A stretch of 64,000 nt of DNA from Chimonanthus salicifolius (lineage: Eukaryota; Streptophyta; Magnoliopsida; Laurales; Calycanthaceae), in the NCBI GenBank assembly GCA_013350335.1, contig CM023540.1, positions 2,480,001-2,544,000 of the forward strand. The letters are read 5' to 3'. The translations under genes were made by a program, and so were the position numbers. Positions 44,592-55,270 of the stretch are shown here, piece after piece; the stretch's first letter is position 1, and each line of letters opens with the position of its first letter. The notes beneath the pieces are model-generated. The model did not search any database. It was not told the origin of the DNA and worked only from the letters and a program-made list of their open reading frames with translations.

Positions 44592-44837
44592 ATCTTTGCC
44601 AAGATCTTTAATAGTAAGATGAATTAAATCTATTGTCTAGGATCTGAAGTTTTTTAACCTAGTTGATTTATCCAATTCTCTTTAGAGCTTTTATTTTCCT
44701 TCTTATTCTCCACTTTTGTGCCTTGTTTATTTTTCAAAAAGTGTGGTCGCGCTGTAAGTCCCACTTCTGGCCGTGATTAGGCATTAAGGGCTGTAAATCG
44801 TTGATAGAACTTTTTTTCCTTTTAACGATCCACTCAA

Positions 44838-45824
44838 ATGGAAAATTCTAAGGGAAAAACAAAACTTTTTAAGAATTGGTTTAAGTCATTTCAACATCCT
44901 TCTAATAGGTCTACTTCATCTTCCTCATCTTACCAATCTACTTTGTCCAGCTTTCCTCATCCTAGTATAGCTAAAGAAAATCCAGAAAATATAAAAAATT
45001 CTGAAGAAAAGGTGTATGAAAACTTTGACCAAGCCATATCCAATTGGAAGATGCCAGCCTTGCCTGTAACAAAAATATATAGTAATGGCATATTTGAAGA
45101 ACAACATGATTATCACATTAAAGCCGTTGAGAAAACTTTTTCCCTCTCTAGAGGAAAACAAACAATGAAAATCCTTGTAAGAAGAATTATTGAACAAATC
45201 AGGACCAAATACAACTACCTACACATAGGATTAATTCAGGTAGGAATCAAACCACTGTTTCGATTAGGATTAAATGTTTCTGTATGTTCTTATGTGCGAG
45301 ATCAGAGACATGACGAGTTTGATGACTCTCTGTATGCCATGGTGGAATCAAGTCTCTGTTATGGACCTGTTTATTTTAATTGTTTCCCAAACATCACAGT
45401 TGATGCTCATGATGACGATGTCCTTGATTGTGCAACCATTGGATTCCAAAATAAAGGATTAAAGATGAGTCCAAGAAGTAAAACTGTTGCTATAGTCTAT
45501 CGGATATTCTAGAAATCCATGATCTCAATCTTCCCCATGATAGCCTATAGAGATAAGGTTGATAAGGAGAAAACCACAGTCCTCATGGAAACAAACTTTT
45601 ATAATAATGTGTTTATCCCAAAAGTTATCAGCTGGGAAGAAGTTGTTCTCCCCGAAAATTGGCAAATAGAAGACGTCACCCCAATAGTAAATGAAATAAC
45701 AGATGATTTACAAAGCATAGTCAAATTACCAAATGGTAATGTTGAAGTCAATTTTAGAAAAAAATGGAAATGGCTAGAAGAAACTTTGCCAGCTACACAG
45801 AAGGAAAAAGAAGTTTTAACCTAG
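44838..45824 (+). pseudogene. EPRV E4: ORF1 start and movement protein
   Basis: The ATG at 44838 begins MENSKGKTKLFKNWFKSFQH. A Ser-rich region, NYLHIGLIQVGIKPLFRLGL, VCSYVRDQRHDEFD and HDDDVLDCATIGFQNKG follow. A TAG at 45510-45512 stops the frame where other copies continue (VYRIFYKS). After it ISIFPMIAYRDKVDKEKTT and VISWEEVVLPENWQIEDVT continue to a stop at about 45822. It is the movement-protein segment of a once intact polyprotein. The long AT-rich leader of about 250 nt before it contains a conserved GTAAGTCCC. Confidence 0.85.
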
Positions 45825-47191
45825 AAGAAGTCGATGATGATAAAAAAGGTAGTGAAAAGGAATAAATGGATCAAAAGATTTTTAGAAATAAAGAAAGTGG
45901 AATTGAACACCCTGTATATAAAAGAACTTCATCAGAAAGAGCCTACAACCCCAGTGATAATGATTTCCTCCATAGAGTCATAAGAATGATTAGTATTCAA
46001 AAGCCAAAGGTGGAACCCGTCAAAAAAATTGAAATAGATAAGCCATATCTAAGAGAAAATCTGAAAAATCACCCTTTGAAAGAATGGTTCTTCAAGAAAT
46101 TTAACCTAGAAGAAAAAGAAAAAATGAGAGAATTATGGTATTACCAAATGGAAGAAGAAGAAAGAAATATACCTTTCTTTGATTGGTTTATGGAATATTT
46201 TAAGAAAGGGAAGGTTAAAGAGAAAGAAAACCAAAGTCCAAAACACATAAGAGTTATAGGAAGAACGTCTAGGACATGGAAAGACATTGAAGGAAAAGAA
46301 ATCCAAAAATCTCACCCTCCATGGAAAAAACTTGATATTTCTGCATCAAAAGAAACTAAGAATTATGCTATGCCTATCAAAGATGGGTCTATATTTGAAT
46401 CAAAAACTGAAATAAATGGTATTGACGTAGCAAAAAGCCTTGGAGATATAATTGAACAAAATAATTATACCAATCTATCCTTATTAACCATTGGAGAACA
46501 AACAGATAGGATAGAAAGAACAATTAGAGCAAAACCAGAATTCAGTAAAGGAAAAGAAGAAAGTTCAGAAGAAATCCCTACAAATGCGATATATGTTCCT
46601 AGAAAATTGCCATCAGGAATTATCTTGCAAGAAGGACCATTTAAAATGACAGATGAAATGCAAAAAGAATTAGCTACTAGAATGGAGAGCCTTAATGTTG
46701 GAGGAAAAGGATTTAATATCTTCAGAGTCTCTGCAGCAGAGAATTTGCTAGTAAATCGCCTAAAGAAATGGAATCCCCAGGCTGAATTGCTGACAACAAA
46801 GAATTATTATTCCAGACCAACTCCTGTAGATCTGCAACTTGAAGAAGCCCCATATACGTATACTCATGACCTATCATATTCGGAAAATTCCTTATATGAA
46901 TGGAATCTAGATGGATTAACTGAATATCAAATAATCCAAATGGTCCATAGTATGCTGATATATTCTAATGCTTGTAAAGTTAGGGGAAACACTCCGAGAA
47001 ACATCTTTCTCAAGATAACCACCTCTTTCAATGGGATATTAAGAGGATGGTGGAATTATGGATTATCTAGAGCCCAAAGACTTGAAATTGAAAATGCTGT
47101 CAAACTAGATGAATATGGAAGAATTATATACAGAGATAAAATCACAGGAAATTTAGTAGATCCCAATATCAAACTTGAAGCAAGGCACTAG
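45825..47191 (+). pseudogene. EPRV E4: linker and capsid N-terminal half
   Basis: A 441-codon frame (45866-47191) carries HPVYKRTSSERAYNPSDND, NIPFFDWFMEYFKKGKVKE, SHPPWKKLDISASKE, LPSGIILQEGPFKM and YEWNLDGLTEYQIIQMVHSM, with capsid-type RGWWNYGLSRAQRLEIEN near 47045. It begins after two stops around 45822 and 45863. It ends because one extra A in a GAAGCAAGG stretch near 47184 shifts the frame relative to E2 and E7. It is among the longest undamaged viral frames here and useful as a probe for family membership. Confidence 0.87.
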
Positions 47192-48600
47192 TCAAATCCC
47201 TGAAAATTATGAAACACAATCGGATTGTGTCAGTGTCCTACTTTTATGCATCCTCAATGAATTCACTGGAGGAATTGCTCTAATTAATGAGAAAAATCGG
47301 CAGTAATTACATCGTCTAAGATGTAGAACCTTAGGAGAATTTTGTTGGTATAAAGACGTATTTTTATCAAAGGTATACCAACTAAATGATTGTAATTCTG
47401 ATATTTGGAAAGAAAGGTTCATTTCAGGATTACCACCCTTGTTTGCTGAAAAGGTGCGTAACTCCTTGAGAGAAGAAATGCATGGTACTATTAATTACAG
47501 CATGCTGACATTCGGAGGAATTATACAAAGGATTAATAAGGTCAGCATTGCGCTCTGTACTGACTGAAAGATCAGTAAACAAGCTGAAAAAATGAGAAAA
47601 TACGCTAGAGATAGAGAATTAGGAGATTTCTGCTTCCAATTTGGTTTGGACCAACCACTAGACTCAAAAAGAAAACCTTCGCATTCTAGGTTTATCCCTG
47701 AAAGAAGAAATAAAATGATGAAGATATACAAATATAGCCGATCCAAGAGTCAATTCTCAAAGAAAAATTATGATACTCCTTTATTCAAAAGAAAACCTAA
47801 AAAATATCCTAAAATAGAAAGCCCAACTAGAAAAATACCTACTTGCTGTACTTGTGGAAAAAAGGGTCATTATTCAAACAAATGTTTCAAAAAGGAAAAA
47901 TATCCTAAGAAGAAACTGAGAAAAATCACTAAAGAGGATGATGAAGAAATTTCTGATAAAGAAGACTCTAAATTACATTCCCAAGAAGGACATGAGTCTA
48001 GCTCATCAACTGATGAATCCAGTGTTGAAGAAAATGTTCCTCATCTTCAACTCATTAAACAATTTCAAGCATGTACATGTAACTCTGATAATGATGGTAC
48101 CGAGGAAGAATGGTCATTACCCTCTGATGGGGATCTTGGTATTCATATTCGTGTCCTTACTGCCCCTCAAAAATTGCTCCTTGAAATGATTGATAATATC
48201 CCTGATCCAGAGAAAAAGGTTCAATTTTTAAATCAAATTTCAAAATTGGGAGGGGAAGAAGAAGGAGAGAGTTCACAACACAAAAATGATGAATCTCCAT
48301 ATTACCCAAAAAAGGCAAAAGAAACATTTCATACACCAACTTATTCCTTAATAGACCTCATGGATAGAGCTAAAAAAATCCATACTATAAACAAACCATT
48401 AACTCTTGGAGATCTACAAAGAGAATTAAATGACCAAAAAAGAGAGATCAGAGAGTTAAGATTAGAATTAACCAAAAGGCAAAATGAGCTTGATGAGAGA
48501 GTTACCTTACTAAAAAATGATGGTGCTTTTGGAGAATACAATGAAGAAAAATTTGTCCAAAGAATTAAAGGAGAAATTAGCAGAGTCTCTACTGGAGTAA
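47192..48600 (+). pseudogene. EPRV E4: capsid C-terminal half, zinc knuckle and coiled-coil linker
   Basis: After the frameshift, capsid sequence is interrupted by TAA at about 47305 and TGA at about 47566. The frame reopens at 47592 with a basic arm and the knuckle CCTCGKKGHYSNKCF (47844-47885; other copies have CYTC). An acidic tail and a Lys/Glu-rich coiled-coil-like stretch (DLQRELNDQKREIRELRLEL, near 48410-48470) lead to the protease. RNA binding by the knuckle is the expected role. Confidence 0.87.
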
Positions 48601-49000
48601 TCCCTACGAAATGCATCTATCAACAGTGGAGAGTCCAGGTGAAAATAAAAATAAAAAATTTTAAGAAAATTGTTGACGCCATTATTGACACTGGAGCAGA
48701 TTTAAATGTCATTAGATTGGGAATTGTTCCTATTGAATTTACAAGTAAGTCAAAACAATTTGTAACTGCCGCCAATGGAACAAGTATTTCCATAGAAAGA
48801 AAAATTCCAAATGTTCATGTTTGCTTCTAGGGAGTCTGTGTTACTTCACTCTTTATTATTTCAGAAGATATTGTTAATGATGTACTCCTTGGATCCCCGT
48901 TTATCCTTTTAATCCAACCTTTTTTAGTAAACACTAAGAGATTCTCTACAAATATCAAAGGCATAAATATAAATCTTGATTTCATAGATGATCCCTGTGA
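48601..49000 (+). pseudogene. EPRV E4: aspartic protease region
   Basis: IIDTGADLNVIRLGIVPIEF with DTG at 48687-48695 and AANGTSIS near 48770. A TAG at 48828-48830 replaces the glutamine codon seen in E2. E6 shares this very stop (53622-53624) and is otherwise almost identical, differing only by transitions. The hydrophobic end IVNDVLLGSPFILLIQP follows. Inactive because of the stop. Confidence 0.87.
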
Positions 49001-49990
49001 AACAAAGATCCAAAAGGTAAACCAAATCATAGCCACCAAAGAAAATTATGTAAATGGACTAAAAAGTGAAATAAAAATTGCCCAAATTACAAAAAATTTG
49101 GAGAAAAAAGAGTTTAAAGAAAAAATAGAAAATCTCACAAAGCAATTTGAAGATGAATGTTGCTCTGAATTACCCTCTGCATTATGGAATAGAAAGAGGC
49201 ATATTGTAAGTCTACCATACATTAAAGGATTTGATGAAAAAGATATTCCTACAAAAGCCCGTCCATCCCAAATGGATGTAAAACATTTAAAACTTTGTTA
49301 AGAAGAAATAAGTGATTTATTAAAAAAGGGATTGATCAAAAAAAGCAAATCTCCTTGGAGCTGTACGGCATTCTATGTTGAAAAAGCCATTGAAATTGGA
49401 AGAGGAGTTCCAAGATTGGTTATCAATTATAAGCCTTTAAGCAAAGTATTACAATCTATTAGGTATCCCCTGCCTAATACGCAAGACTTGCTTAATAGGC
49501 TAAACAATGCCAAAATATTTTCAAAATTCGACTTAAAATCAGGATTTTGGCAAATTCAGATAAAAGAAGAAGATAGATATAAAACTGCATTTGCAGTCCC
49601 CATGGGACATTATGAATGGAATGTTATGCCCTTTGGATTAAAAAATACCCTATCTGAATTTCAAAATATCATGAATAATATATTTTCATCCTACACACAG
49701 TTTACCATTGTTTACATAGATGACATTCTTATCTTTTCAGAATCACTGGATCAACATTGGAAACATTTGAATATATTCAAAAGAATTATAAAAGAAAATG
49801 GTCTAGTCTTGTACAAAAGGAAAATGAACTTGTTCCAATAGAAAATCAAATTCCTAGGATTTGAAATTGAAGCCAGAAAAATTACTCCTACCAGCAGAGT
49901 AGTTCCATTTGCTGATAAATTCCTAGATGAAATCAAAGACAAAAATATGTTACTTCTTGGATGTTTAAATTATGTAGACTTCTTCTATCA
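49001..49990 (+). pseudogene. EPRV E4: reverse transcriptase
   Basis: The region holds FDEKDIPTKARPSQMDVKHL, then a stop at about 49300, KSPWSCTAFYVEKA, RLVINYKPLSK, FSKFDLKSGFWQIQIKEEDR and MGHYEWNVMPFGLKN. The catalytic box VYIDDILIFSES lies at 49713-49724. A TAG at 49839 (CAG in other copies) ends a 169-codon frame. Downstream about 30 codons of the connection are lost or shifted near 49950-50030. RT copies the pregenomic RNA; the active-site aspartates are kept, but the frame is not. Confidence 0.9.
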
Positions 49991-50515
49991 AGACTTGGCA
50001 GAAGATGGAAAACCCTAAATAATGGACTTCAAATCGCACCAATGCTGTAAAAAAAATAAAAGAAAGAGTTAAAAATCCTCCTTGCAGATGTTTAATCTGA
50101 TCCAGAAGCTTTCAAAATAGTACGAACAGATGCTTCAGATATCGGTTATGGAGGAATCCTTTTACAACAAAAAGATTCAAAAGAAGAATTAATAAGATTC
50201 AATTATGGTCTTTGGAATGAAGCTCAAAAGAAATATTCAACCATCAAAAAGGAAGTTCTTGCCATTGTTCTTTGTGTAACGAAATTCCAACATGATTTAT
50301 TAAACAAAGAATTTCTCATCAGAGTAGACGCCAAGGCTGCAAAAGAAATTCTAGAAAAGGATGTGAAAAATCTTGTTTCAAAACAAATATTTGCCAGATG
50401 GCAAGCCATTTTATCCGTCTTTGAATTCAAAATTGAATTTATCAATGGAAATTCTTACTCTCTCCCTGACTTTCTTACTAGAGAATTTCTTTAGGGAAGA
50501 CAAAATGGCAAATAG
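49991..50515 (+). pseudogene. EPRV E4: RNase H and ORF1 end
   Basis: RTDASDIGYGGILLQQKDSK, NEAQKKYSTIKKEVLAIVLC and QIFARWQAILSVFEF are readable. A premature TAG lies in TREFL at about 50492, and the usual ORF1 stop TAG is at 50513-50515, inside the ORF2 start. This copy keeps the GKEVLAIV-type frame that is shifted in E1. It shows the uninterrupted CGTCTACTCTG target (reverse strand) used by retroelement 2 in E2/E3. Confidence 0.88.
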
Positions 50516-51821
50516 CTCTTTTCCATTTCAGAAGAAAAGAAAAGAGAAATTGGCAGATGAAGAAGAAAGCCAAAAGGATTTTTACTCCAAAACAAAAGAC
50601 CCTAGTCAATCAGAATTATATCTTTACACTGGTAATAGAACTCTTGTTACTTCAGATTGTCTTATGGAAGAAAGATCTGTTGAAGATAATGTATATTTTC
50701 TCTTTGGAAAGGGACTTCATTATTATTCCCCGGACAAGAGAAAAACCCGTGAATGGTATCTCAATATTTTACATCAGACAAAAAGCGTCCTCATCTTCCA
50801 CAACAAAAATGCAAATGGTATCATCACCTATTCAAAGTTCACTATTCTTAAAATCCTCACTGAGGAAGATTGGGATGGTCCTCTTTACATGACAAGACCA
50901 GTCCAGCTCTATAATTCGACTGAGTTCTTTAATTACTGAGATTATATTGAAGCATGGAAATTTGCGTTAATGTGGCAAAATCGTCAGTATAATCATTCTT
51001 GGTTTATTAGATTCAAAGAAGAAAGTCCTGATGTCAATCCTATTCACCGCAATTTCCTATCTTGGTTTTTCTTAACTTGGTGGTCTCATTTTGGTGCTTC
51101 CCGGAAAATCCTTCCTGATAATTTTCGCTATCTATTTATTAAATTTGGCCAAGTTGAAGAAAATGTCTCTTGTGATATGATTAATGTTCTTCGTTTCTTT
51201 CCGAAGTTCCATATTCCATACATTCTCCAATGGAAATTTGAGGTGAAAAAAGATTTATATGGTCACACTTGTCTTTTTCAAACTATGTAACAAAAATGGT
51301 GGCCTAAAATATAGAATGATACTTATGAGAGAATTTTGAATCAAATCTCTCCTCCTGAAAAGACTAATGATCCTCTTTCAGATGAAAAACCTCTTGAGAA
51401 TGAAACGTTCATGGTTGATCTCTTAGCCAAGAAAATTGCTAAAGAAATTGCTAGTAAAAAATCCCCTGATCCTATGGATATGTCTGTTGAATCTGTTAAT
51501 TTTGAAGAAAAGATTAAACAGATATTAGAAGAATATCTTCCAAAGAAGAAAAATGATGATCATGATTGGGATTCTATTCATGATCCAGATAAAAATTTTG
51601 ATGATGAAGTTGTGCCCCTTGAGAATCTCCATCATCATTGGGATCCTGACTCTCATGTTAACCCTGACGAATCTGTTACTGAATACCTTAGTGGTAGAAA
51701 GTTCTGGTATTCTTCAGCTAAAGACAAAGGAAAAGAAAAGGAAAAGGAATATCGATTGGCTGAATTATTCCGCATGAACTCTGCAAAAGCAAAAAATTTG
51801 ATGATGAAAAAGAAGATTTGA
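50505..51821 (+). pseudogene. EPRV E4: ORF2, best copy of the uncharacterised protein
   Basis: The ATG at 50505 overlaps the ORF1 stop by 11 nt in the +1 frame. About 439 codons run to a TGA at 51819-51821. Visible blocks are a Ser/Lys/Glu-rich head, LYLYTGNRTLVTSDCLMEER, NVYFLFGKGLHYYSPDKRK, HNKNANGIITYSKF, ALMWQNRQYNHSWFIRFKEE, FHIPYILQWKFEVKKDLYG, and an acidic tail with PDPMDMSVESVNFEEK, HDWDSIHD and FRMNSAKAKN. TGA at about 50937 and stops near 51288 and 51312 break it. No catalytic motif is recognised; aromatic richness suggests a folded structural or RNA-interacting protein, which is a guess. Confidence 0.82.
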
Positions 51822-51838
51822 TGCGATCCTTATCTTAT

Positions 51839-51850
51839 ATGTATCAGAGC
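51839..51850 (+). other. EPRV E4 (3' end): primer-binding site, degraded 5' bases
   Basis: TATGTATCAGAGCC: the first three bases of TGGTATCAGAGC are altered. It lies 18 nt after the ORF2 stop. Confidence 0.8.
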
Positions 51851-52107
51851 CATTGGACTTATCTCTTTAGGTGGGGGTATGCTGCCAGATGTCTTAGAAT
51901 TATCAAAAAAAGATAAAGTTGTTCTTAGTGTGCATCCCATTGGGTCAAAAGATGCTTCACTTATTGTATCTTTTTACTGTGTCCCCAAGTGGGGAATCTC
52001 TTTTTGTAAAGTTGGTTTGGAAGGTTGTGTCTGTAAAAAGTCCTTTTACTTTGTGTGTTGTCCTCTCTTGGCCGGAAGAGAGTTTATCCATTGTGCCCTT
52101 GCTCCAT

Positions 52108-52117
52108 CTTTATAAGG
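52108..52117 (+). promoter_or_regulatory. EPRV E4 (3' end): TATA box
   Basis: CTTTATAAGG, 260 nt after the primer site. The leader behind it is cut at 52205. Confidence 0.6.
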
Positions 52118-52205
52118 AGCTCTGTGTTTTCATTTTACATCATCGACATTTGAAATCAAAATATAGAAGCTGTAAGTGTGAGCTTGTAAGTCTGAAGTGT
52201 GAGCT

Positions 52206-52536
52206 TTGTTGTAGGTAATTCTGCTTGGGGATTCCATTTCTTTAAGCAGTTTATTAGCAAGTTTTCTGACTCAGAGACTCTGAGGATGCTAAATCATTTT
52301 CCCCCAACATTGAGACTTTCCATTCTAGTAGTTAATTCTTTTTGCATGTCATCTGTCATTTAAATGGTCCTTCTTGCAAAATAATTCCTGATGGCAATTT
52401 TCTAGGAACATATATCGCATTTGCAGGGATTTCTTCTGAACTTTCTTCTTTTCCTTTACTGAATTCTGGTTTGCTCTAATTGTTCTTTCTATCCTATCTA
52501 TTTGTCTCCAATGGTTAATAAGGATAGATTGGTATA
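52206..52536 (-). pseudogene. EPRV E5: small inverted scrap of ORF1 linker/capsid
   Basis: Minus-strand lineage 1 sequence matching about 18335-18670: LPSGIILQEGP-like coding with several indels, sandwiched between two plus-strand viral pieces. The right joint lies in TATAAATC, where TATAA is shared by both partners. Confidence 0.8.
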
Positions 52537-53400
52537 AATCTAGCACATTTAAGAGTCATTTTCAAAGAAAAATTATGATGCTCCTTTATTCAAAAGAAAA
52601 TCCAAAAAATAACCAAAGAAGGAAAATGTAACAGGAAAGATACCTACTTGTTATACTTGTGGAAAAAAGGGTCATTATTTTCAAAAGGGAAAAATATCCT
52701 AAAAAGAAACTTGAAAGGATTACTAAAGAAGATGATGAAGAAATTTCTAATAAAGAAGAATCTGATTTAAGTTCCCAAGAAGATTATGAATCTGGTTCAT
52801 CAACTGATGAATCCAGTTTTGAAGAAAATATTCCTAACCTTCAACTCATCAAACAATTCCAAGCATGTACATGTAATTCTGATAATGATGGTACTGAGGT
52901 AGAATGGTCATTACCCACTGATGCGGATCTTGGTATTCATATTCGTGTCCATACTGCCCTTCAAAAATTACTCCTTGAAATGATTGATAACATCCCTGAT
53001 CCAGAGACAAAAGTTCAATTTTTAAATCAAATTTCAAAATTGGGAGGGGAAGAAGAAGGAGAAAGTTCACAACCAAAAAATGATGAAACCACATATTATC
53101 CAAAAAGGACAACAGAAACATTTCATACGCCAACTTATTCCTTAATTGACCTTATAAATAGAGCTGAAAAAATCCATACTATAAACAAACCATTAACTCT
53201 TGGAGATCTACAAAGAGAATTAAATGATCAAAAAAGAGAAATCAGAGAGTTAAGATTAGAATGAACCAAAAGGCAAAATGACCTTGATGAAAGAGTCACC
53301 TTACTATAAAATGATGGTGCTTTTGGAGAATACAATGAAGAAAAATTTGTCCAAAGAATTAAAGGAGAAATTAGCAGAGTCTCTACTGGAGTAATCCATA
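52537..53400 (+). pseudogene. EPRV E6: capsid C-terminus and linker
   Basis: It starts abruptly in the basic arm. The zinc knuckle begins CYTCGKKGHY (from about 52649), but its last part is deleted and the frame shifts. A 201-codon frame then carries the acidic tail (EENIPNLQLIKQFQACTCNS) and coiled-coil stretch to a TGA at about 53263. Up to about 53170 it differs clearly from E4 (roughly one residue in six); beyond that it becomes almost identical to E4. Confidence 0.85.
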
Positions 53401-54022
53401 TGAAATGCATCTATCAATAGTGGAGAGTCCAGGTGAAAATAAAAATAAAAAATTTTAAGAAAATTGTTGACGCCATTATTGACACTGGAGCAGATTTAAA
53501 TGTCATTAGATTGGGAATTGTTCCTATTGAATTTACAAGTAAGTCAAAACAATTTGTAACTGCTGCCAATGGAACAAGTATTTCCATAGAAAGAAAAATT
53601 CCAAATGTTCATGTTTGCTTCTAGGGAGTCTGTGTTACTTCACCCTTTATTATTTCAGAAGATATTGTTAATGATGTACTCCTTGGATCCCCGTTTATCC
53701 TTTTAATCCAACCTTTTTCAGTAAACACTAAGGGATTCTCTACAAATATCAAAGGCATAAATGTAAATCTTGATTTCATAGATGATCCCTGTGAAACAAA
53801 GATCCAAAAGATAAACCAAATCATAGCCACCAAAGAAAATTATGTAAATGGACTAAAAAGTGAAATAAAAATTGCCCAAATTACAAAAAATTTGGAGAAA
53901 AAAGAGTTTAAAGAAAAAATAGAAAATCTCACAAAGCAATTTGAAGATGAATGTTGCTCTGAATTACCTTCTGCATTTTGGAATAGAAAAAGGCATATTG
54001 TAAGTCTACCGTACATTAAAGG
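53401..54022 (+). pseudogene. EPRV E6: aspartic protease region
   Basis: IIDTGADLNVIRLGIVPIEF with DTG at 53481-53489 and the same TAG (53622-53624) as E4. The sequence continues to the RT start (RHIVSLPYIKG) and is then fused at about 54022 to viral leader sequence, deleting RT, RNase H and ORF2. Near-identity to E4 over about 0.6 kb, including a shared stop, points to duplication or conversion inside the host genome. Confidence 0.88.
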
Positions 54023-54026
54023 GTTT

Positions 54027-54400
54027 GGTGGGGGTATATTGCCAGATGTTATATTAGAATGAAAAGTTGCCAAAAAAGATGGTGTTACTTTTTTTGGTGG
54101 GGTTATGCTAAAAAAAATGCTGCCAGACATCTTAGAATTATCAAGCCAAAAAAGATAGTGTTGCTTTTTTTGGTGGGGGTATGCCGCCAGATGTCTTAGA
54201 ATTATCAAAAGAAGATATGACAAATGACAAAGTGAGATCCTGTTGAAAGTTGGTATGAGAGCCATTGGACTTATCTCTTTTGGTGGGGGTATGCTGCCAG
54301 ATGTCTTAGAATTATCAAGCCAAAAAAGATGGTGTTGCTTTTTTTGGTGGGGGTATGCTGCCAGATGTCTTAGAATTATCAAAAGAAGATAAAGTTGTTC
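54027..54400 (+). repeat. EPRV E6: five-fold repeat of a viral leader/promoter motif
   Basis: GGTGGGGGTATGCTGCCAGA followed by TGTCTTAGAATTATCAA recurs about five times (near 54027, 54100, 54173, 54283, 54347), alternating with GCCAAAAAAGATGGTGTTGC. Other copies have two or three. It lies upstream of the TATA box, as an amplified enhancer would. Confidence 0.8.
54251..54262 (+). other. EPRV E6: primer-binding site, one mismatch
   Basis: TGGTATGAGAGC, inside the repeat block; CATTGG follows as in other copies. Confidence 0.85.
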
Positions 54401-54583
54401 TTAGTGTGCATCCCATTTGATCAAAAGATGCTTCACTTATTGTATCTTTTTATTGTGTCCCCAAGTGGGGAATCTCTTTTTGTAAAGTTGGTTTGGAAGG
54501 TTGTGTCTGCAAAAAGTCTTTTTACTTTGTGTGTTGTCCTCTCTTGGTCGGAAGAGAGTTTATCCATTGTGCCCTTGCTCCAT

Positions 54584-54592
54584 CCTTATAGG
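54584..54592 (+). promoter_or_regulatory. EPRV E6: decayed TATA box
   Basis: CCTTATAGG in the position of CTTTATAAGG of other copies, one base shorter. Confidence 0.5.
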
Positions 54593-54704
54593 AGCTCTGT
54601 GTTTTCATTTTACATCATCGACATTTGAAATCAAAATATAGAAGCTGTAAGTGTGAGCTTGTAAGTTTGAAGTGTGCTAAAGCTTGGGGTCTTGTACTCA
54701 GTCT

Positions 54705-54784
54705 GTAAGTAATAAAACTTTTATGAGTTTGATAATATAAGTTTCTTATTATGTTGTTTTCTAATCATGTTGTTTCTTCTATAG
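54705..54784 (+). promoter_or_regulatory. EPRV E6: fused splice donor/poly(A) signal and candidate 80-nt intron
   Basis: GTAAGT at 54705-54710, AATAAA at 54711-54716, a T-rich tract ending TTTCTTCTATAG at 54784, then the ATG of ORF A at 54788. It has the same length as in E4. Confidence 0.45.
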
Positions 54785-54787
54785 AAT

Positions 54788-54991
54788 ATGTCTAATCGTC
54801 TTGCTTTGCTTAAGAAGTATTATGATGATATTCGAACATTGAGAAAAATAGAAATCCTACTTGAACATATACGACAACACCTGCAAATATGCACTCATAG
54901 AAATAACCCACGACATCAACGATATGAAAGACGAAAATATAGCTTCAGGAAGATATCTTGTTATGAGATCTATGTTAGTATCCTTGTGTAA
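54788..54991 (+). CDS. EPRV E6: small ORF A (67 codons)
   Basis: MSNRLALLKKYYDDIRTLRK then a His/Arg-rich stretch and YERRKYSFRKISC. Start and position are as in E2. It carries the 185-bp internal deletion relative to E4, at an AGAC repeat. Unknown function; the candidate intron would place its ATG close to the 5' end of the mature leader. Confidence 0.45.
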   Translation: MSNRLALLKKYYDDIRTLRKIEILLEHIRQHLQICTHRNNPRHQRYERRKYSFRKISCYEIYVSILV

Positions 54992-55052
54992 TAGTGTAAG
55001 AGAATATTGTAACCTTTTGAATGAAGAATTAGAATTATTATCTCGTGTCTAA
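54861..55052 (+). CDS. EPRV E6: small ORF B (63 codons)
   Basis: MNIYDNTCKYALIEITHDIN to EELELLSRV in another frame, overlapping ORF A; a 12-bp loss relative to E2 keeps the frame. Unknown. It may be a chance frame through the ancestral longer ORF. Confidence 0.35.
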   Translation: MNIYDNTCKYALIEITHDINDMKDENIASGRYLVMRSMLVSLCNSVREYCNLLNEELELLSRV

Positions 55053-55270
55053 ATCTTTCCAAGGTGAATTATATCTATTAACTGTGATCTGGAGCTGATC
55101 CATCCAATCCTCTTTAAAACTTTTGTTTTTTCTTTTATTGTTCTCTGTTTTTATAGTTTGATTGTTGGATTAGAGTTTGATTGCGTAGTAACCCGCTTGG
55201 TGCCGAGAAGAGGGTTTAAGGGCTGTAAAACGTTGACATGTGCTCTATTGTCCATAACCATATTACAAAA

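Noticed and set aside
51879..52218. Recurring open frames of 78-112 codons in the viral leader (also at 35894-36266, 36869-37217, 20868-21219, 54395-54628)
   Set aside because: They recur because the leader DNA is copied. The frame ends vary, the TATA box lies inside them and they precede the transcript start; I see no coding constraint.
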